NCBI RefSeq assembly: GCF_017603825.1
Contig: NZ_CP072014.1
Span: forward strand, 1,178,001-1,242,000
Origin: Arthrobacter crystallopoietes
Lineage (GTDB): Bacteria; Actinomycetota; Actinomycetes; Actinomycetales; Micrococcaceae
Reading direction: 5' to 3'
Length of the DNA stretch: 64,000 bases
Part shown: positions 7,580 through 17,249 of the stretch, piece after piece
How the letters are laid out: every line of letters starts with the position of its first letter
Numbering within the stretch: the first letter of the stretch is position 1
Made by a program: the position numbers and the translations under genes
The notes under the pieces: model-generated
Told to the model about the DNA's origin: nothing
Databases searched by the model: none
The model's input: only the letters and a program-made list of their open reading frames with translations

Positions 7580-9113
7580 CGCCGGCGGCCGGGAGACGGA
7601 CCGGCAGACGCAGGCGCAGGCACAGGTATTCGCGGTCGCGTCCGCCGTCGTGCGAACGCCGATCTCCATCAACGAAGACAGCACCGCGCCGCTCTACCGG
7701 CAGTTGCGCGAGGCGCTGGAGCACCAGATCATCAGCGGCGGCCTGAACCCGGAGCTGCCACTGCCCTCCTCGCGGGAGCTGGCGCGTGAACTGGGACTTT
7801 CGCGCAATACGGTCAATGCGGCGTACCAGGAACTGCAGGCGCAGGGCATCATCGAGCCGCACGCCCGCCGCGGCTTTTTCGTCAACCTGCAGATGCTGCA
7901 GGGCGCTGCTCCTGCCCATGGCGGCGCGGCTGCGCGCTCCGAGCAGGTGGACTGGTCGCGGCATTTGGGCCGCCGCTTGGATGCGGGGATGCCGGAGATC
8001 ACGAAGGTGCGCGACTGGGTCTCCTATCCGTATCCGTTTGTGGCCGGCCAGGTGGACGAGAAGGACTTTCCGCGGCTCGGCTGGGCCAAGGCGCTGCGCG
8101 ACGCATTGGATCCGCCGCACCTGCACTTCAGCCTGCGCGACGGCGTCGACGAGGACGATCCGCTGCTGGTCCGGATGCTTTGCCAGCAGGTCCTGCCCGC
8201 CCGCGGCATCGAAGCAGCTCCGGAGAATGTCCTGATCACCTCGGGGTCTCAGCAGGGGCTGGACCTGCTGGCCCACACAATCATGGAGCCCGGGACCGTC
8301 GTCGGGGTGGAGGATCCGGGCTACACGGACGCCCGGCACACCTTTGTCCGCGCCGGCGCCCAGCTGCGGCCGCTGCCGGTGGACGACGCCGGCCTGGTGC
8401 CTCCGGAGCGGCTGGACGGCATCGGACTGCTGTACCTGACGCCCAGCCACCACAGCCCCACCAACGTGACGCTGTCCGGCGCGCGCCGGCACCAGATCCT
8501 CGCCGACGCCCGTGCCGCCGATGCCCTGATCATCGAGGACGACTACGACAGCGAGTTCCGGTACCGCGGAAAACCGACGCCGGCGCTGAAGGCGCTGCCC
8601 AACAGCGAGCGGGTCATCTACCTTGGCTCCTTCACCAAGTTCCTCGCCCCGGGCCTGCGGCTGGGCTATCTGGTGGGCGACGCGGAGCTGGTGGCCGAGC
8701 TGCGGAACCAGCGCCGCTACCGGCTGCGGCATATCTCCGGACACCTGCAGCGGGCGATGGCCCTGCTCATCGAATCCGGCCAGTACCGCCGGACCATCCG
8801 ACGACGGCGGACGCAGCTGCAGCGCAAATGGGCCGTCCTCACCGAGGCTCTCGACGAAGTGCTGCCGTGGAACGTCAACGCCCCGCCGGGCGGCGTGAGC
8901 GTGTGGCTCCGCGGTCCCGAGGGGCTCGACTGTGTCCAGCTCGCCGAAAAAGCCCTCGAAGCCGGCGTGGTGATCGAGCGCGGCGACGTGTTCTTCGCCG
9001 ATCCGCTGGCCAACCGCGAATGCTTCCGGCTCGGCTTCGCCGCCATCGACATCGCCGACATCCGGCCGGGTGTCGAACGGCTCGGCAAGGTCATCGCCGA
9101 ACTGACGGAGTGA
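7545..9113 (+). CDS. MocR/GntR-aminotransferase regulator, TauR-like
   Basis: 522 aa from the first ATG; a GTG at 7572, overlapping the USP stop, is an equally possible start. It has a GntR winged helix (PLYRQLREALEHQIISGG... LPSSRELARELGLSRNTVNAAYQELQAQGIIEP, residues about 50-110). A fold-type-I aminotransferase domain follows, with LITSGSQQGLDLLAH, IIEDDYDSEFRYRG and a PLP-lysine segment YLGSFTKFLAPGLRLGYL. MocR regulators use PLP as a sensor. TauR, a MocR protein, activates tpa and xsc in Rhodobacter. Here the regulator sits two genes upstream of a tpa homologue, next to a racemase, so control of the taurine/alanine genes is likely but inferred. Confidence 0.88.
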   Translation: MRIPGCRPTVISAGGRETDRQTQAQAQVFAVASAVVRTPISINEDSTAPLYRQLREALEHQIISGGLNPELPLPSSRELARELGLSRNTVNAAYQELQAQGIIEPHARRGFFVNLQMLQGAAPAHGGAAARSEQVDWSRHLGRRLDAGMPEITKVRDWVSYPYPFVAGQVDEKDFPRLGWAKALRDALDPPHLHFSLRDGVDEDDPLLVRMLCQQVLPARGIEAAPENVLITSGSQQGLDLLAHTIMEPGTVVGVEDPGYTDARHTFVRAGAQLRPLPVDDAGLVPPERLDGIGLLYLTPSHHSPTNVTLSGARRHQILADARAADALIIEDDYDSEFRYRGKPTPALKALPNSERVIYLGSFTKFLAPGLRLGYLVGDAELVAELRNQRRYRLRHISGHLQRAMALLIESGQYRRTIRRRRTQLQRKWAVLTEALDEVLPWNVNAPPGGVSVWLRGPEGLDCVQLAEKALEAGVVIERGDVFFADPLANRECFRLGFAAIDIADIRPGVERLGKVIAELTE

Positions 9114-9284
9114 AGCGAGCGGGCTCCCGCAGCGCTGGTACCTGAACAATGGGGCCGTACTGGCCCTGTCCGTGGCCGATCTCCGTGACCCACAGTGTTG
9201 ATACCGGGTGCACCCCTGCGCGCCCGGCCCACCCTCAACCGACGCACTTATCCACCCGAACCTCCATCCCTAAAAGGAGCAGTC

Positions 9285-10466
9285 ATGACGGAAACACTGG
9301 CCGGCCGGCCCCCTGCTGAAATCGCTTCGCCGCCGCACCCGCAGCGCGTCGCCATCATTGACCTGGATGCCATCAGCGAGAACGTCGCAACGCTGCGAGC
9401 GGTCGCCCGGTCCGGCGAGCTGATGACCGTGGTGAAGGCGGACGGGTACGCCCACGGCCTGGTGCCCGTGGCACAGGCGGCGTTGGCCGGCGGCGCCACC
9501 CGTTTGGGAACGGCCGTGCTCGAAGAGGCCTTCGCCCTGCGTGACGCCGGCGTCACCGCGCCGGTCTTTTCGTGGCTTGCCTCACCCGGGACGGACTATG
9601 CTGCGGCCATCCGGCAAGACATCGAACTGGCGGCCTACGGCACGGACCAGCTGGCCGAGATCGTCCGAGGAGCCGAGGCAGCAGGCACGCCCGCCGTCGT
9701 TCATCTGAAGGCGGATACCGGGATGTGGCGCGGCGGTGCCGCCCCGACGGACTGGCCGGAGCTGGTGGCGGCCGCCCGAAGAGCGGAAACGGACGGGCTG
9801 GTCCGGGTGGTGGGGCTCTGGTCCCATCTGGCCTGTGCCGACGAGCCCGGACATCCGTCCCTCACAGCCCAGCTGAGCGTCTTCGAGGAGGCCGCCGAGA
9901 TTGCCCGTGCTGCCGGCCTCCGCCCGACACTGCGGCATATCGCCAATTCGGCAGCGACGCTGGCCCTGCCCGAGAGCCATTTCGACATGGTCCGGCCCGG
10001 CATCGCGACCTACGGCATCAATCCGATTCCCGTGGAACATCGCGCGGGCATGCCGCGCCTGCGGCCGGCGATGACCCTGGCCGGAGCGATCGTCCAGACC
10101 AAGCGGGCCCCGGCCGGCTCCGGCGTCTCCTACGGCCACACCGAGGTCCTGCAACAGGAAACCACCCTCGCCGTCGTGCCCTTGGGTTACGCCGACGGCG
10201 TTTTCCGCAGCGCCAGCGGGACCGGTCAGGTGCAGGTGGGCGGCGGGCGGTACCGCGTCACCGGGCGCGTCTGCATGGACCAGTTCATCATCGACGTCGG
10301 CGATGACCCGGTTACCGCGGGGGACCGGGTGATCCTGTTCGGCCCGGGCGACGACGGCGAGCCGACCGCCGATGACTGGGCTGACGCGGCCGGAACCATT
10401 CCGTACGAGGTGCTGACCCGCATCGCGGCGCGGGTGCCGCGCGTCTACCGCGGATCTGGTACCTAA
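9285..10466 (+). CDS. alr: alanine racemase
   Basis: ATG at 9285 follows AAAAGGAGC. The 393-aa product has the PLP-lysine motif VVKADGYAHG (residues about 48-57), HLKADTGMWRGG, the Tyr-base region PAGSGVSYGHTEVL and the C-terminal GRVCMDQFIIDVGD, so both catalytic bases and the substrate Met/Asp block are present. Fold: N-terminal PLP barrel followed by a C-terminal beta domain. It interconverts L- and D-alanine. The TGMW in place of the usual TGMN/TGMG suggests a catabolic or broad-range variant. It lies between the MocR regulator and tpa, which releases L-alanine. A catabolic role in alanine disposal rather than cell-wall supply is the inference. Confidence 0.9.
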   Translation: MTETLAGRPPAEIASPPHPQRVAIIDLDAISENVATLRAVARSGELMTVVKADGYAHGLVPVAQAALAGGATRLGTAVLEEAFALRDAGVTAPVFSWLASPGTDYAAAIRQDIELAAYGTDQLAEIVRGAEAAGTPAVVHLKADTGMWRGGAAPTDWPELVAAARRAETDGLVRVVGLWSHLACADEPGHPSLTAQLSVFEEAAEIARAAGLRPTLRHIANSAATLALPESHFDMVRPGIATYGINPIPVEHRAGMPRLRPAMTLAGAIVQTKRAPAGSGVSYGHTEVLQQETTLAVVPLGYADGVFRSASGTGQVQVGGGRYRVTGRVCMDQFIIDVGDDPVTAGDRVILFGPGDDGEPTADDWADAAGTIPYEVLTRIAARVPRVYRGSGT

Positions 10467-10480
10467 AAAGTCATCCCATT

Positions 10481-10548
10481 CTGGGTCTTTGGTGGGTCCT
10501 GGCAATAGTCCAGAGTGATACACACCACACCATGATCCGGTCATGGTG
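10481..10548. promoter_or_regulatory. repeats upstream of tpa, candidate MocR/TauR binding region
   Basis: TGGGTCTTTGG (10482-10492) and TGGGTCCTGG (10493-10502) form a near-direct repeat. CACCATGA (10528-10535) and TCATGGTG (10541-10548) form a perfect inverted repeat with a 5-nt spacer. CTGGTACCT occurs both at 10456-10464 and at 9135-9143, before tpa and before alr. Rhodobacter TauR binds CTGGACTTAA-type direct repeats, so a MocR site here is plausible but unproven. Confidence 0.4.
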
Positions 10549-10600
10549 GTCCGATCAGCCCAGTGCTGACGCCTGAAAAAGAATTCGACTGGAGGGTCCC

Positions 10601-11971
10601 GTGACTAACTCAGAGAACCGCACGCTTGCCCAGCGGCACCTGTTTCCGCACTTCACCACCGGTAAGGTCTGGCGGGACCCTAACCTGCCCATCATCGTCA
10701 GCGGCGAGGGGTGCTACCTCATTGACGAGGACGGCAACCGCTTCCTGGATGGCCTGGCCGGGCTGTTCTGCGTGAACATGGGCCACGGCCGCACCGACAT
10801 CCCCGCTGCCGCCACCAAGCAGATGTCCAAGCTGGCCTACTGGACCAACTGGGGCTCCGCCCACCCGGCAGCCGTCGAGGCCGCGACCACCATCGCCAGC
10901 CTGGCTCCGGGCGACCTGGACGTGACGTTCTTCGTCAACTCCGGTTCCGAGGCCGTAGAGTCCGCGATCAAGTTTGCCCGCCAGTACCACCGCAGCCAGG
11001 GCCAGCCCGAGCGGACCAAGATCATCGCCCGCAACATGGCCTACCACGGCACCACCCTGGGCGCGCTCGCCGTCACCGGCATCCCTGCCTACAAGGAACC
11101 GTTCGGCGACCTCATGCCCGGCGTGCGGCACGTGCCCAACACGCTCGGCGAGACCATCCCCGAGGGCGGAACGGCGGCGGACCTGCCCAGCATCCAGGCC
11201 ATCCTGCAGGTCATCGAGGAAGAGGGCGCGGATACCATCGCCGCCCTGTTCGCCGAGCCGGTGCAGAACTCCCGCGGCGCACTGGTCCCGCCGCCGGGCT
11301 ACTGGCAGGAACTGCGCGCCATCTGCGACCGCTTCGGCATCCTGCTGGTCGCCGACGAGGTCATCTGCGGCTTCGGCCGCTTGGGCGAGTGGTTCGGCAG
11401 CACAAAGTACGACGTCGTTCCGGACTTGCTGACCTTCGCCAAGGGTTCCACCTCCGGCTACGCCCCGCTGGGCGGAGTCCTGATCCGCACCCCGCTGGCC
11501 AACGCGCTGCTGGATTCCCCGGCCGCCGGCATCTTCACCCATGGCGCCACCTGGGGCGGGCACCCGGTATCGACGGCGGTGGCGGTGGCGAACCTCGGCG
11601 CCCTGCAGGAAGAGAACATCCCGGGCAACGTGCGCAGCCTCGAACCGTACTTCCAAGCCGGGCTTAACCAGATCCGCGACGCGCACCGCAGCGTGCTGGA
11701 GTGGCGCGGCACCGGCTTCTTCTACGCCATCGAGCTCACCGGCGACCGCGAGAGCGAACGCACCCTGACGCCCGAGCAGTCCAAGGAGCTACTCGGCAGC
11801 GTGATGCCCAAGGCCATGCGCGAGGTCAACCTCATCACCCGACCGGACAACCGCGGCGCCACCATGCTGGTGCTCTCGCCGCCACTGGTCGCGGACCAGG
11901 CCGTGCTCGATGACCTGCTGGCCAAGGTGGACCACGTCATGTCCGCCACGGACAAGCATCTGGGGCTCTAG
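10601..11971 (+). CDS. tpa: taurine:pyruvate aminotransferase (class III omega-aminotransferase)
   Basis: 456 aa, GTG start behind GGAGGG. Class III motifs are intact: VTFFVNSGSEAVESAIKFAR, RNMAYHGTTLGALAVTG, the Asp/Val that binds PLP in LLVADEVICGFGRLGEWF, and the Schiff-base lysine in LLTFAKGSTSGYAPLGGV. The product transfers the amino group of taurine (or beta-alanine) to pyruvate, giving sulfoacetaldehyde and L-alanine. Sequence alone cannot separate Tpa from beta-alanine:pyruvate aminotransferase. Linkage to pta, a YeiH/TauZ-type exporter, a MocR regulator and the xsc cluster 18 kb away makes Tpa the better call. Confidence 0.85.
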   Translation: MTNSENRTLAQRHLFPHFTTGKVWRDPNLPIIVSGEGCYLIDEDGNRFLDGLAGLFCVNMGHGRTDIPAAATKQMSKLAYWTNWGSAHPAAVEAATTIASLAPGDLDVTFFVNSGSEAVESAIKFARQYHRSQGQPERTKIIARNMAYHGTTLGALAVTGIPAYKEPFGDLMPGVRHVPNTLGETIPEGGTAADLPSIQAILQVIEEEGADTIAALFAEPVQNSRGALVPPPGYWQELRAICDRFGILLVADEVICGFGRLGEWFGSTKYDVVPDLLTFAKGSTSGYAPLGGVLIRTPLANALLDSPAAGIFTHGATWGGHPVSTAVAVANLGALQEENIPGNVRSLEPYFQAGLNQIRDAHRSVLEWRGTGFFYAIELTGDRESERTLTPEQSKELLGSVMPKAMREVNLITRPDNRGATMLVLSPPLVADQAVLDDLLAKVDHVMSATDKHLGL

Positions 11972-12012
11972 GCAATGAAGCAGCTCATCAGGTCCGGACC
12001 GGCGGCGGGGCG

Positions 12013-13074
12013 GTGCCCGGGATGACCACGCAGATGGCCGGCACCCAGCTTGACGGCATCCAACTGGCGGACAGCCAGCTGCAGGCCGGCTGGTGCGCCC
12101 GGCTCGCGGGAGACCGGAACCGGGTGGTGCTGGCGGACGGGCGGGACGAACGCGTCCTCGCCGCTGCCGCCGAGCTTGCGGGCCTGGGCATCGTGACCGT
12201 GCTGGTCGACGAGCCAGCCGAAATCCGCCGCTCTGCCGCAGCCGCCGGCGTGAAGCTGCCTGCCGACGTCGTAATCCTGGCCCCGGAGCAGGTGCGCCGC
12301 TCCGGGGCGGGGGAACTGCTCGCCGAGCGCGCGGCCGGACGCAAACCCGGAACGGCCGAGGGTTGGCTGGCGGATCCGCTGTATCTGTCCATGGCGGCGC
12401 TGGCCGCGGGCGGCGCCGATGCCTGCGTGGCCGGCGCCAGCAGGCCCACCGCCGACGTACTACGCGCGGCGTTGCGCGTGGTCGGCACGGCGGAGGGGTC
12501 GGACTGCGTGAGCAGCAGCTTCCTGATGCATCTGCAGGACGGCCGGACGTTCGGCTACGGCGACTGCGCCGTTCTGCCGGAGCCCGACGCCGGGCAGCTC
12601 GCCGAGGTGGCGGTCGCCACCAGCCGCACGTTCGCGGCCCTCACCGGCGAGGAGCCGCAGGTGGCCATGCTGTCCTTCAGCACCATGGGCAGCGCCGACC
12701 ATGCGAGCGTGTCCCGGGTCCGCGAGGCCACCGCCATCGTGCGGGAGCGGGAGCCGGGGCTTGCCGTCGACGGCGAACTGCAGTTCGACGCCGCCCTGCT
12801 CGAATCGGTCGCCCGCAGCAAGGCGCCGGACTCCGGCGTCGCCGGGCACGCCAACGTTTTCATCTTTCCCAATCTCGCCGCGGGCAACATCGGCTACAAG
12901 ATCACCCAGCGGCTCGGCGGAGCGGCGGCCTACGGGCCGATCCTGCAGGGGCTCGCCCTGCCCGTCAACGATCTCTCCCGCGGCTGCACCGCGGCCGACG
13001 TCGTGAATGTAGCGATCATCAGCGTTTTGCAATCCCAAACCAGCGTCACCAGGCTCGGTCCCTCCGGACTGTAG
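12013..13074 (+). CDS. pta: phosphate acetyltransferase, short catabolic form
   Basis: GTG start at 12013; an ATG at 12022 is an alternative. About 350 aa, i.e. only the PTA_PTB catalytic domain without the N-terminal DRTGG/BioD-like half of long Pta. Segments: DPLYLSMAALAAGGADACVAGASRPTADVLRAALRVVG, SFSTMGSADH, DGELQFDAALLESVARSKAPDS and GHANVFIFPNLAAGNIGYKITQRLGGAAAYGPILQGL. The enzyme converts the acetyl phosphate made by Xsc into acetyl-CoA. It starts 41 bp after tpa on the same strand. Short Pta genes beside tpa/xsc are typical of taurine degraders. Confidence 0.92.
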   Translation: MPGMTTQMAGTQLDGIQLADSQLQAGWCARLAGDRNRVVLADGRDERVLAAAAELAGLGIVTVLVDEPAEIRRSAAAAGVKLPADVVILAPEQVRRSGAGELLAERAAGRKPGTAEGWLADPLYLSMAALAAGGADACVAGASRPTADVLRAALRVVGTAEGSDCVSSSFLMHLQDGRTFGYGDCAVLPEPDAGQLAEVAVATSRTFAALTGEEPQVAMLSFSTMGSADHASVSRVREATAIVREREPGLAVDGELQFDAALLESVARSKAPDSGVAGHANVFIFPNLAAGNIGYKITQRLGGAAAYGPILQGLALPVNDLSRGCTAADVVNVAIISVLQSQTSVTRLGPSGL

Positions 13075-13117
13075 CCCGCACGGGCAGAGAACTCTGCCCC
13101 TGGAGAATGAGGTTTAC

Positions 13118-14695
13118 ATGAAAGCAACAACTGAGACCGGCAACGTGGCCGGCCGCGGAGCTTCGGCCGGTCCGGCGGCAACCCCCGGCCCCGACCAGCC
13201 CGAGCGGCTGGCCAAAACCCTCAAGCCCAGCTGGGTCTGGGCCATCGCCCTCGGCTCGGCCGTTGGCTGGGGCGCGTTCATCCTGCCCACCGACTGGATC
13301 GCCGCGGCGGGACCGGTGGGCGCCATGAGCGGCTTCCTGATCGGCGGCGGGCTGATGGTGCTGATCGCCGTCAGCTACGGCTTCCTGATCCGCAGCTTCC
13401 CCGTCTCGGGCGGCGAGCTGGCGTTCGCGCTGGTTGGCTTCGGCCGGACCCACGCCTTTTTCTGCGGCTGGTTCCTGACCCTGGGCTACACCTGCATCGT
13501 GGCGCTGAACGCTTCGGCGCTGGCGCTGCTGTTCCGGAAACTGCTGCCGGGCGTGGTCCAGCAGGGCTACCTCTACACCATCGCCGGCTTCGACGTATAC
13601 ATCGTGGAAGTGCTTATCTCGATCACCGCGCTGGCGGTCTTCGCCTACCTGAATATCCGCGGTACGGCCCTGTCCGGCCGGGTCCAGTTCATCGCCTGTG
13701 TGATCATGCTGATCGCCGTCGGCTGCATCCTGGCCGCCGTGCTGATCCACCCCAGCAGCCTGGTCAGCAACGCCGCGCCCGCCTTCCCCGAGGGCGTCTC
13801 GCCGCTGACCGCGATCCTGGCCATCGTCGCCATTGCCCCCTGGGCCTACATCGGCTTCGACAACGTGCCGCAGGCCGCCGAGGAGTTCGACTTCCCGCCG
13901 AGCAAGGCCATGAAGTTGATTGTGCTGGCGCTGCTCGCCGCGGCCCTGCTGTACGCGGCCATGATTGCCGCCGTCGCTGTTGCCGAGCCGTGGGAAGCGC
14001 TCGTTTCGGGCCAGTCGGCCTGGGGTACGGCCGACGCGGTGACTGGTCTGCTGGGCGGCGGCGGCATGCTGCTGCTGGCCATCGGCATCACCATGGGCGT
14101 GACCACCGGCCTGAACGGTTTCTACGTCTCCGCCAGCCGCATCCTGCTGGCCATGGGCCGGGCCCAGATGGTCCCGCAGGTCTTCGCCAAGCTGCATCCG
14201 AAGCACAAGACGCCGTATGTGGGCATCCTGTTTGTCGGCGCCTTCTGCCTGGTGACCCCGTGGTTCGGCCGGGCCGCGCTGGAATGGGTGGTCAACATGT
14301 CCGCCGTCGGCGTCACCGTGGCCTACCTGTACACCTGCCTGTGCGCCTTCAAGCTCTTCCGCAGCTCCGGCTCGGCACCCCGTCCGGGGGACTTGGAAGG
14401 CACACGTTCGACGACGAAGAAGGTGCTCAGCATGGTCGGCGCCGTCATCTCGGTGTCCTTCATGGCGCTGCTGCTGATGCCCGGCTCGCCCGCCATGCTC
14501 GGTCCGGAGTCCATGACGGCTCTGCTGATCTGGATCGTGGTGGGGGTGGTCTTCTTCCTGCTGCGGCGCAAGCACAACAGGACGCTGACCAACGAGCAGG
14601 TGGATCTGCTGGTGCTGGGCAAGCCCCGGCCGGAAGGATTCGCCATCAAGGACAAGAACGCGCAGCGGGCCCAGGGCGACGCCACATCGGTCTAG
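13118..14695 (+). CDS. APC-superfamily amino-acid permease, candidate taurine importer
   Basis: 525 aa with about 12 hydrophobic segments between residues 35 and 495. It begins SWVWAIALGSAVGWGAFILPTDWI, the typical APC helix 1 with a broken GSxxGxGxF pattern, then helix 2 GLMVLIAVSYGFLIRSFPVSGGELAFALVGFG. WAYIGFDNVPQAAEEFDFPPSKAMK is the helix 6 loop region of this family. Both termini are cytosolic and the C-terminus is polar. It starts 43 bp after pta, in the same operon as tpa, so its substrate is probably taurine or a related amine. The substrate assignment rests on context only. Confidence 0.85.
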   Translation: MKATTETGNVAGRGASAGPAATPGPDQPERLAKTLKPSWVWAIALGSAVGWGAFILPTDWIAAAGPVGAMSGFLIGGGLMVLIAVSYGFLIRSFPVSGGELAFALVGFGRTHAFFCGWFLTLGYTCIVALNASALALLFRKLLPGVVQQGYLYTIAGFDVYIVEVLISITALAVFAYLNIRGTALSGRVQFIACVIMLIAVGCILAAVLIHPSSLVSNAAPAFPEGVSPLTAILAIVAIAPWAYIGFDNVPQAAEEFDFPPSKAMKLIVLALLAAALLYAAMIAAVAVAEPWEALVSGQSAWGTADAVTGLLGGGGMLLLAIGITMGVTTGLNGFYVSASRILLAMGRAQMVPQVFAKLHPKHKTPYVGILFVGAFCLVTPWFGRAALEWVVNMSAVGVTVAYLYTCLCAFKLFRSSGSAPRPGDLEGTRSTTKKVLSMVGAVISVSFMALLLMPGSPAMLGPESMTALLIWIVVGVVFFLLRRKHNRTLTNEQVDLLVLGKPRPEGFAIKDKNAQRAQGDATSV

Positions 14696-14707
14696 CCAAC
14701 GCTGCCA

Positions 14708-14746
14708 GGCCGGTGCGCCGCGGGGATGCCCCGCGGCGCACCGGCC
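14708..14746 (+). other. 18-bp perfect intercistronic hairpin in the tpa operon
   Basis: Positions 14708-14725 and 14729-14746 are exact reverse complements with only ATG as the loop. The stem is almost all G/C and no T-tract follows, and the exporter ribosome site begins directly after. It could be a stabiliser, a processing site or an attenuator between permease and exporter. Confidence 0.7.
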
Positions 14747-14771
14747 GCCATGAACGGAAAGGAAAACGACT

Positions 14772-15848
14772 ATGGTGAACACCGTGACACAGACGGTAAA
14801 GGGCGGCCCGGCCGGGAAGCAATCGCGGCTGCGCAGGCTGGCGGCCTGGCTGCGGCGCGACTGGCCCGGCCTCGCTGCCTGCGCCGTTGCCGTACCGGCG
14901 GCGTTCGCCCTGCACCTGCTGATGCCGGCCGTGCCGGTGATGACCCTGGCCGTGATCATGGGCGTGCTGGCAGCCAACATCCCCGGGATCTCCCGCCTCA
15001 CGATAGGTCCGTGGCGGAAAGGGCTGGATTTTGCCGGCAAGCGCCTGATGCGTGCCGGAATTGTCCTGCTGGGCCTGAAGCTCAGTGTGGTGGACGTGCT
15101 GGAACTGGGCTGGGCCACGTTCGCGGTGATTGTCGCCGTCGTGCTGCTGGCCTTCGGCGGTACGTACCTGCTGGGCAAGGCGTTCCGGCTGCCGGGCGAC
15201 CAGCCGCTGCTGATCGCCACCGGCTTCTCCATCTGCGGCGCCTCCGCCATCGGCGCGATGAGCGCGGTGCGCCAGTCCAAACAGCAGGACACCGTCATCC
15301 CGGTGGCGCTGGTGACCCTGTGCGGCACGCTGGCCATCGCGGTGCTGCCGCTGCTCATGCAGCCGCTCGGCTTGGGCCCGCTGGCCTTCGGCCAGTGGGT
15401 GGGTGCTTCAGTGCACGACGTCGGCCAGGTGGTTGCCACCGCGCAGACCGCGGGAACCGCCGCGCTCGCCGTCGCCATCGTCATCAAGCTGACCCGCGTG
15501 CTGACACTGGCGCCCATGGTGGCCGTCACCGGGATCATCAGCCACCGCGGCCGGAAGGGACAGGCAGGCGCGGAGCACCTGAAGCTGCCGCCGATCGTGC
15601 CGGCCTTCATCCTCGGGTTCGTCGCGCTGGTGGCCGTGCGCTCCCTGCTGCCCGTGCCCGAGGGCGTGCTGGAGGCGGCGACCATTGTCCAGGACGTGCT
15701 GCTGGCCGCCGCGCTCTTCGGGCTGGGCTCGGCCGTGCGCATGCGCGAACTGTTCAGTTCCCGCGGCAGCGCCGTGCTGATGGCGCTGTGTTCCTGGGCG
15801 CTGATCGCAGGCCTGGCCTACGGCGGGATCCTGCTGCTGCAGTTGTAG
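14772..15848 (+). CDS. YeiH/TauZ-type putative sulfate or sulfite exporter
   Basis: 358 aa with about 10 membrane segments. The family signature GASVHDVGQVVATA is present, preceded by GFSICGASAIGAMSAV, the usual tandem for this exporter family (DUF340/YeiH, COG2855). The start ATG follows GAAAGGAAAACGACT. In taurine and other C2-sulfonate degraders, TauZ/SuyZ of this family sits with xsc/tpa/pta and is proposed to export sulfate derived from sulfite. Its place as last gene of the tpa-pta-permease operon fits. Transport of sulfite or sulfate by this copy is inferred from family and context. Confidence 0.85.
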   Translation: MVNTVTQTVKGGPAGKQSRLRRLAAWLRRDWPGLAACAVAVPAAFALHLLMPAVPVMTLAVIMGVLAANIPGISRLTIGPWRKGLDFAGKRLMRAGIVLLGLKLSVVDVLELGWATFAVIVAVVLLAFGGTYLLGKAFRLPGDQPLLIATGFSICGASAIGAMSAVRQSKQQDTVIPVALVTLCGTLAIAVLPLLMQPLGLGPLAFGQWVGASVHDVGQVVATAQTAGTAALAVAIVIKLTRVLTLAPMVAVTGIISHRGRKGQAGAEHLKLPPIVPAFILGFVALVAVRSLLPVPEGVLEAATIVQDVLLAAALFGLGSAVRMRELFSSRGSAVLMALCSWALIAGLAYGGILLLQL

Positions 15849-15931
15849 TCGGGTATTCGGACGCCAGACGTGGATAAGCCGGTGTCCCCTCGCCGAATGG
15901 CAAAGGAACACCGGCTGCGGTCTCCTGTCAG

Positions 15932-17197
15932 CTACGGCGCCAGGCTCTCAGCGACGGCTACACTTGCTTCCGGCATTGGGATAAGCCGACTTAGCTGTGT
16001 GACGTGGCGTGGTTCAAGTTCTTCAAGTGAGGAGACACCGAGCAAGCTCATCGTGCGTTCTATTTCACTGCGAAGGATCTCGATCATACGGTCGACGCCG
16101 TCGCGGCCGCCGGCCATCAGGCCGTAGAGGTAGGCGCGGCCGACCAATGTGAATTTCGCGCCGAGTGCCACGGCGGCGACGATGTCCGCGCCGTTTGTGA
16201 TGCCGGTGTCGATCATGACGGTCGCGTCCCGGCCGACCTCGCGCACCACTTTAGGTAGCAGATGGAATGGCACGGGGGCGCGGTCGAGCTGGCGGCCGCC
16301 GTGGTTGGAGAGCACAATGCCGTCGACGCCGAGCTCGATCAGCTTGACCGCGTCCGGCACATTCTGCACGCCCTTGACGACGAGCTTGCCCGGCCACATC
16401 GCGCGGATCATCTCGAGGTCTTCGTACGAGATCGTCGGATCCATTGCGGAGTTCAGCAGGTCCCCCACGGTGCCGCCGGTCGAGGACAGCGAGGCGAATT
16501 CGAGCTTGGGTGTGGTCAGGAAGTCGATCCACCACCAGGGGCGCGGGATCGCGTTCAGGACGGTACTGGCCGTGAGCTGCGGCGGGATGGAGAAGCCGTT
16601 CCGCTTGTCGCGCATCCGGTGCCCGGCGACGGGAGTGTCGACCGTGAACATGAGGGTGTCGAATCCGGCCCGCGCGGCGCGTTCCACCAGACCGTACGAG
16701 ATCTCCCGTTCCCGCATCACATAGAGCTGGAACCAGTTGCGGCCGCCGGGGTTTGTGGCCTTGACCTGCTCGATCGATGTGGTGCCAAGAGTGGAGAGCG
16801 TAAACGGGATGCCCGCGGCTCCGGCGGCGCCGGCTCCAGCCACTTCGCCTTCGGTCTGCATGAGGCGGGTGAATCCTGTGGGAGCGATGCCGAACGGCAA
16901 GGCGGAGAGTCCGCCGAGCACCGTGGTCGAGGTGTCGACGTGCTGTGCGGGCCGGAGGATGTCGGGGTGGAACTCGATGTCCTCGAAGGCCTGGCGGGCA
17001 CGCTGTATCGAAATCTCACCCTCGGCGCCGCCGTCGGTGTAATCGAAGGCTGCCGCCGGAGTGCGCCGCTTGGCAATACGCCGCAGGTCATCGACGGTGA
17101 GCGCTGCCTCGAGCCGGCGCTTTTTGCCGTTCAGCTCGGGCTTCTTGAACTGCATTAGCTCAAAGAGTTCGGCGGGTTTGGGAAGCTGGCGGTTCAT
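15932..17197 (-). CDS. FMN-dependent alpha-hydroxy-acid oxidase/dehydrogenase (LldD type)
   Basis: Start at ATG 17197 ([26 protein letters not shown]) behind GAGAGG; an open frame upstream to 17410 overlaps the MFS gene and is not used. 421 aa, a TIM barrel flavoenzyme. Key blocks: the Tyr-containing [54 protein letters not shown], the FMN lysine in GKLVVKGV, the catalytic His in [17 protein letters not shown], and [34 protein letters not shown]. Substrates of this family are L-lactate, glycolate, mandelate or similar. It lies 52 bp downstream of an MFS carrier, with FadR-type operators upstream, as in lactate or hydroxy-acid operons. Confidence 0.9.
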   Translation of the reverse strand: MNRQLPKPAELFELMQFKKPELNGKKRRLEAALTVDDLRRIAKRRTPAAAFDYTDGGAEGEISIQRARQAFEDIEFHPDILRPAQHVDTSTTVLGGLSALPFGIAPTGFTRLMQTEGEVAGAGAAGAAGIPFTLSTLGTTSIEQVKATNPGGRNWFQLYVMREREISYGLVERAARAGFDTLMFTVDTPVAGHRMRDKRNGFSIPPQLTASTVLNAIPRPWWWIDFLTTPKLEFASLSSTGGTVGDLLNSAMDPTISYEDLEMIRAMWPGKLVVKGVQNVPDAVKLIELGVDGIVLSNHGGRQLDRAPVPFHLLPKVVREVGRDATVMIDTGITNGADIVAAVALGAKFTLVGRAYLYGLMAGGRDGVDRMIEILRSEIERTMSLLGVSSLEELEPRHVTQLSRLIPMPEASVAVAESLAP

Positions 17198-17249
17198 ACT
17201 ACTGATCCTCTCTGGAAACGGCTCGATCCGAAACGGAACTGCCGCGGCT

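Noticed and set aside
13046-15742. 898-codon minus-strand frame opposite the permease and exporter genes
   Set aside because: Ser/Thr/Arg/Gly-rich antisense shadow of two clear membrane-protein genes.
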